64,000 nucleotides of DNA from Anthonomus grandis grandis (taxonomy: Eukaryota; Arthropoda; Insecta; Coleoptera; Curculionidae), in assembly GCF_022605725.1 (NCBI RefSeq), contig NC_065547.1, forward strand, positions 17,091,167 to 17,155,166, given 5' to 3'. Positions 56,001 through 62,000 of this stretch are shown piece by piece; position 1 is the stretch's first letter, and every line of letters starts with the position of its first letter. The notes beneath the pieces were generated by a model. That model made no database searches and was not told the origin of the DNA. It saw only the letters and a list, made by a program, of their open reading frames with translations. Position numbers and translations under genes: made by a program.

Positions 56001-59000
56001 TGATACATAGTGGGAGGTTTAAAGCCTGTCAAATTCCGCCTCTTAGTAAAGAGAATAAGCTCAGTCTTTGCTGGGCTGACCGACAGCCCTATTTCCTGAC
56101 ATCACTGTTCCACTATCCCGCACGCGCCTTGCATCTACTCCCAGACTGTGTTCACGAATTTAGCCATCACCATCCGTGTCCCCGTCCGTCGTCCGCGTGT
56201 GCCTGTGCATGGAATCCTTCAAGTTCTAGCTTCCTGAGACTGTCCATCACCAGACACCAACGGTGTCGTCATCCGGTTTCCTAGTATAGTACTGATCTTC
56301 CGGTCTTCCAGCCCTGTTTGGACCTACCTGCTCATAGCTCATCCTCCCCGATAGATAAAAAATCCATCCTGGCTTCGGAGGATTTGGGGGTAGGATCCCC
56401 TGTCTTGTCTGTGGTCTCTTTTTCACCGATGTCCCTTTCCTGTAAATTCATGATTTTTTTTTGGGTTGGTGACGTGTGTTGTCGTGTTTTGCACCTAGGG
56501 CGTGTGCTTATGTATGTAAGTGTTGTGTTAGGGTGATGTATGTGAGGAATTGAAGAAATGCCGCACCGCCAGTCGGCTCCCCCATAAGTTAACTTGGTCA
56601 AGACTTTTCCTTTTAAGAGGTTCCGGCAGCCGTAACTGTATCCCCCTGATAGATGCAGCAAAGTCCTACCACAGGTACCACCTGACACTATTACAGCCAT
56701 TGAGATTTTTCGCCAGTTCAAAGGGCAGACCCCTAGGCTGGCTAGGCAAGGGTGGTCCCTTATACTAACTGACGGTCGAAGGAAGGGCCTGAAATCTTGG
56801 TTGTTACGTTGCTACCTCTCCGGCTGGCTCCATGTAGGGCTTGATCTTGTTTCCTCATAGGCTATGCCGAGCAGTGCTGCAACCCCTCCAGCGAGTATTC
56901 CCTTTGCCTTCTATGGGCTTGGGACCATCTAGGCAATCGCTTTGGGCCCCATTAGTTTATGCTTAGTAGGTCTTCTTCCAACGCTTCACTAGGCGGAGTT
57001 CACTGAGAATAATGAAATCCATAATGATTTCAGTGAGTCAAAACACAAAACGTGAGATTATTAACAGCTTATATATCAAAAATCACTTTACCAAGTAGAT
57101 ACATATGACCCCAAAATTAGAATCCAAAAATATAATATATGAGGTGTTCTATTTAAAATAACGAACTTAGCACCCACTTTCCGTATATCCTGTGGTTTGT
57201 CTAGTCTGAACATACTTCAGAAATATCACCTTGTAGTATTCCATTAGGTTCTCACATAATTCCTTCTTAAATATTGATCACAACTTCTATGACTAATTTA
57301 ATATGCTCCCCATAGAAAAACGGTACTTCAAAAGACATAGTGACAGTCTACACTGGCGCAGATGACATAACCAACTATGGCTTAATAGACAAATTTAACG
57401 GAATGCCCAAGCTACCGCACTATACCGAAGATAGGTGTAATGACATCAAAGCTTCGGATGGTTCCATTTTCCCACCACACTTAACCAAGAATAGCACCAT
57501 TCACATCTTTGACAAAGATTTATGCAGAAAACTGCCGCTGATGTAAGTAATACTTACTTAAACTCTGAAACGTAGAAATAAAAAATTGTTTTTTTTTTAG
57601 ATTTGAGAAAGAAGTTTTGGGTTCAAACGACGTGCCGGCCTACAGGTTCACCCCGCCCAAAAACGTATTTGCAAGCGCCGAAGAGAACCCTGATAATATG
57701 TGTTTTTGTCCTCAGGGACCTCCGTGTGCTCCATCTGGGTTCTTTAATGTGTCCCTGTGTCAATATGGTAAGTCACTTCTAAAAAAATGTTATGCTAAAA
57801 GTACAGGAGTTAGTAAACTTTTGAGTCGACTCGAGGGAAAGACCAAAAAATTTAAAACATCTATTTGAAACTCTAATTAAGTTAAATTAAATTAAACACG
57901 ATATAGTGAAAAAAAGAAAATGATCGAGCAACCAGGAAATCTAAAAATTAAATTGAAAATTTTAAGTGGGATTTTTTAATACAAAAAGTCATAGATCCGG
58001 CTCGAAGGACCAAGAAAATATCAAATTAAATTCTGCTTGGAAGCACAGACCAAAGGACCAAAAAGAATGCACAATCATTTATTTATTTAGAAATCAGTCC
58101 AAGGGTAAGCAATTAACATTCCATAAATCAAAAACCATTATGACAATTGAATTAACTAGTTGAATAAATCTTGAGTAAGGCATATTCAGATCAATTGAGT
58201 ACTGAGCAGACTCCATACTCTGGTGACGTTTGAAAAATTTGCTCTGCACATTCACCAATTCATTCACATATATATCTAATATATAGGTGACCAAATAACA
58301 GAGTTAAATTCTAGTCTACTCCTGACTATAAAGAGTTAAACAAAGGTGTAAGGGTATTTACATTATTAAAAGATTTACAGTTTCGCATAATAAAACCTAG
58401 CATCTGCCTCGCACCATAAACTATCGTCTCCATGTGCTCAGCGAAAGAATGTTGAACACCAATGAACACCCCAAATATTGTGCACTGTTCTGACCAAAAT
58501 TGAACCAACATGATAATCGTATTCTTACTCACAAACATCACTTAACACTTATCGATATTCAATAACAGCCTCTTCTGAACACATCAGTCCTGAGCAGCGT
58601 GAGATGTATATTGCAGCCTCTGGCAATCGTCGTAAGTCGCCCCGATCAAGTACAATTTTAAGTCGTCTGCAAATAATTGAAAATGGAGAACTAGATCATC
58701 GCCGATGTTATTTATAAAGACCGAAAGTAGCCAGGAGTAGGGGGCCAAAATTGCTACCCTGTGACATGCCTGATATTGCTACAAATTGTGCGGATTTATA
58801 TCCATTGTACTAAATAAACTGTCTACGACCAAGCAAATAAAATAAAAGCTTAAGTTTTTTAAGTAGCATGTCATGGTTAATCTTATCAAAGGCCTTAGAG
58901 ATGTTGGTAAACACCACATTCATCTGACTCTTTTTATTCAAAACATCAGCAAGAAATTGCACAAAACCAGCCAGGTTAGTTGCTATTGACCGATCTCTCA

Positions 59001-62000
59001 GAAGCCGTGCTGATTTGACGTAAGCAGATGTTCAATCCTTGTAATTAAATAGTCATACAGTAGCATTTCAACAATTTTTCGAAAAACCACATATCAGAGA
59101 TAATAACTTATATTTTTTAATATCTCCCTTAATCCCCTTTTCAAAAATAGAACAAATTTTGCTGAGGTTACATTGTTCGGCATAAATTTCCCTGCTAAAA
59201 GATTGAATATTTTAGCCACAAGTTCATCTAAGACGAAGATAGTATCTTCGATACAAAAACTGGGTATTTCATCAGGACCCTTGTTAGATTTTAGACTTTT
59301 AGTGACCCTAATGGCTTGTTTCTTTCTAAATATCAGGAGAGTGATGGTGCTATTTTTTTTAATATTGTCTATTCCAAAATATTCCGCAAATGTTGTCACA
59401 ACCCCCATTGGTGTATTTACTGACATGTTCCCTTTTGACATGCAGGTATTGTATTTTTAATAGTATTGTAGAGTTTTTACCGTTCGTTAAGTGTGAATTA
59501 AAACAATCGATGCATAAAAATAGTCAACTGATTGATTTTTACACTTACACTACTAAGCACGATTACTTAAGACTACAAATATTTATTTTAACCGTATTTA
59601 TTTACTACTATTTATGTCCAATTTAAATATTGCGCTAAGATTCTGAACTTTACTACATTGCACTGCCAGCTGACTCTCAGCGGCGATGCGGCTTCTTACA
59701 CACTCCGCTGAAGATTCGCTGACCTTCCACGTGTCTCCAGAGACGTCTTGAGGTATGTCACTTATGTCACTCTAGAATGACGGAGAACAGCTAATATTTT
59801 CGACGTTTCTAATATCGTTATTCTGCCCCCTCCCTAAGCCCATTTGGTCCTGAAATGAATCCAAAAATAGTGAATGTCGATATCGACGATATCGGCAGAC
59901 TCCTCTTGTTCGTTTATAAGATTGCCATTTTGTCAAGTATCAGCAATGATGCTGAGTGGTTCTTAACAACTTAGCATCTTTCTTCTCTGCCTGCTGACAA
60001 TACTTGAAGTCCTTCGGATGGAGTCTTTTTGCGGTTCACTGAAGAAGTGTTGATAGTTCACTGTAGACGTGTCTCTTCGTATCGACCTTCCTTAGTTTGC
60101 GGAAGTGGAAATAGCGCCTTCTGTAGGGTGTCTTTTTACGTGACATGCTTTATCACGTGGATGTGCTAGTAGTAAATTCTACCCCATATCAGAATCACGG
60201 AGTTCATCCAGAAATTCTTGGACCCCGTTCCATGATTTTTTCAGGAAATTTGGATATACCAGTCGAATGTGAAATGTCAGCTTGAAATTGTTGCGAGGAC
60301 TCTTCTGACTTCTGGCACCGATCTTTCAACTGCATGTGGTTTCAACTGTGATTGGCCATAACGCATTTACAAATGCCTCACCAAATGATTATAGACTTCT
60401 TACTCTTCGGGGATATTCTTTGAAAAATGGCAGCAGCCTCTCCTCTCAAGGCCAATGTAAGGGCAGATTTTGTTTGAGATGCATCAGCCCAACAGATTCC
60501 GTATTGCCGTAAACTTCGTTCTTGTTGTCCATTACTGAAGGTCTACAGGGCAGTTAATCGATAGTATTGACGTCCAATGTTCCAATTTTGTTGTGAACTT
60601 GGGAAGGAAGAATCCGTTTTTACAGTGTAGAAGGTTTTTCCAGAATTTCTCATTATTCTTTTTTAAAATTGGCATTGTTTTCCAAAATTATTTTTTTCCG
60701 AGCTGGCAGAATTCATTGTTAGATTTTCACGAAGCTCAAATTTTAGATCGGCGAGTGTGGCAGAGTGTTCTTCTAATTTTGCAAAACTTTCCAGCAATTT
60801 AGGTTCCTGGTTAGCAGAATTTTCTTGCAGCTTTTTCGAATTTACCAGCAGTTTAGTTTTCAAGCCTTGCAATATTTGACCGCCGATGTCGATGGCACCA
60901 GCTAAAACAAAGTTGTCTGGGTCAGCGCCTTCCCCTAGCAAAACTCTTATGAAGCCGCTCCCGCAGGTTTGCCTTATTTCCCGTCGTATCGCATTTCCTT
61001 TCCTCTAACACTCTTTTTAGTTTAGTCACTATTAAATCCACTAGCTTTAGCATTTTCACACACTTTAGTTCAATATATTTTTCCGACATGTCCAGTTGAC
61101 TGACGTCCAATTCGCATCCAACAGCAATGTAGCGTTTTCGCCATTCGTTAGGTGTGAGTTGAAACAATCGAGGCTCGAAAATAGTCAATTGATTTATTTA
61201 CACACTTACACTATCAACACTGGAAATATCAAAAACATCGATCTCTCTGCTATTTATGTCAGATTTAAATATCGCACCAATATTTTGATCTTCACTGCAC
61301 TGAACTGTCAACTGACTCTCAGCGACGGTGCGGCTCCTTATACGTATTCCAGCTGACCATGATTCCGGAAGATTTGCTGACCTTTCACACGTCTGCAGCG
61401 ACGTCGTGCGGTGTGACCCTTGTGTCATTCCGGAATACAGAGAATAATTCCGTAATACCGATAATTTTCTCGGTGTTTCCAATATCGTTACAGTATAATG
61501 ATAGTTATGAAAATAAAAAATATTAAAATATATAAGTCCGGCTGGAAGGACCAAAAGGTGTAAAAATAAAACTGCAAGAATACGTATGTTGACACAACAA
61601 TCCTTAATTAATAAATTATGTACTTCTTTTACTAGACTCGCCGGTTTTACTATCCTTCCCGCACTTCTATCTTGCCAACGACAGCTACAGAACAGCCGTG
61701 GAAGGAATCAGCCCTCCTGATGAGGAAAAACACAAGTTCTTCGTTGACGTACAGCCAGTAAGTCCTTCTTTTATTATATAAAGTTGTTTTAATTGTTTAA
61801 AATCTGGGAAAAAATTATGCGTATTTGATGTATTGTGCATGCTCTTTGCTCTATATCAAAGATAGAGGGAGCGAGAAAAATATTATGAAACCTATAATTT
61901 ATTCCAGCAAATGGGCACAGCGATGAGGGCGAAAGCCAGAGTCCAAATCAACTTGGCAGTCTCCCAAGTAGTTGATATCAAACAAGTGGCCACCTTTCCA

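Larger units (their letters stand above)
59467..61492 (-). mobile_element. LTR retrotransposon, gag only, GTAT target duplication
   Basis: Two direct repeats, 59467 to about 59824 and 61128-61492, flank about 1.3 kb. GTAT precedes the left (59463-59466) and follows the right (61493-61496). On the minus strand the 5' LTR starts TGTAACGATATTGG and ends GCTACA. A polypurine tract (AGGGAGGGGG) precedes the 3' LTR. The internal part encodes gag fragments: a SAP-like motif (LKRVLEERKCDTTGNKANLR, about 61020-60960), coiled-coil (60941-60663) and a SALTLALRGEAAAIFQ block (about 60450), as in Gypsy-type gags. Protease, RT and integrase are absent. The LTRs look only about 75-80% identical by eye. Confidence 0.82.

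Noticed and set aside
56318..56768. Plus-strand open frames in GC-rich DNA
   Set aside because: They are shadows of the 5' region of the minus-strand RNase H LINE.
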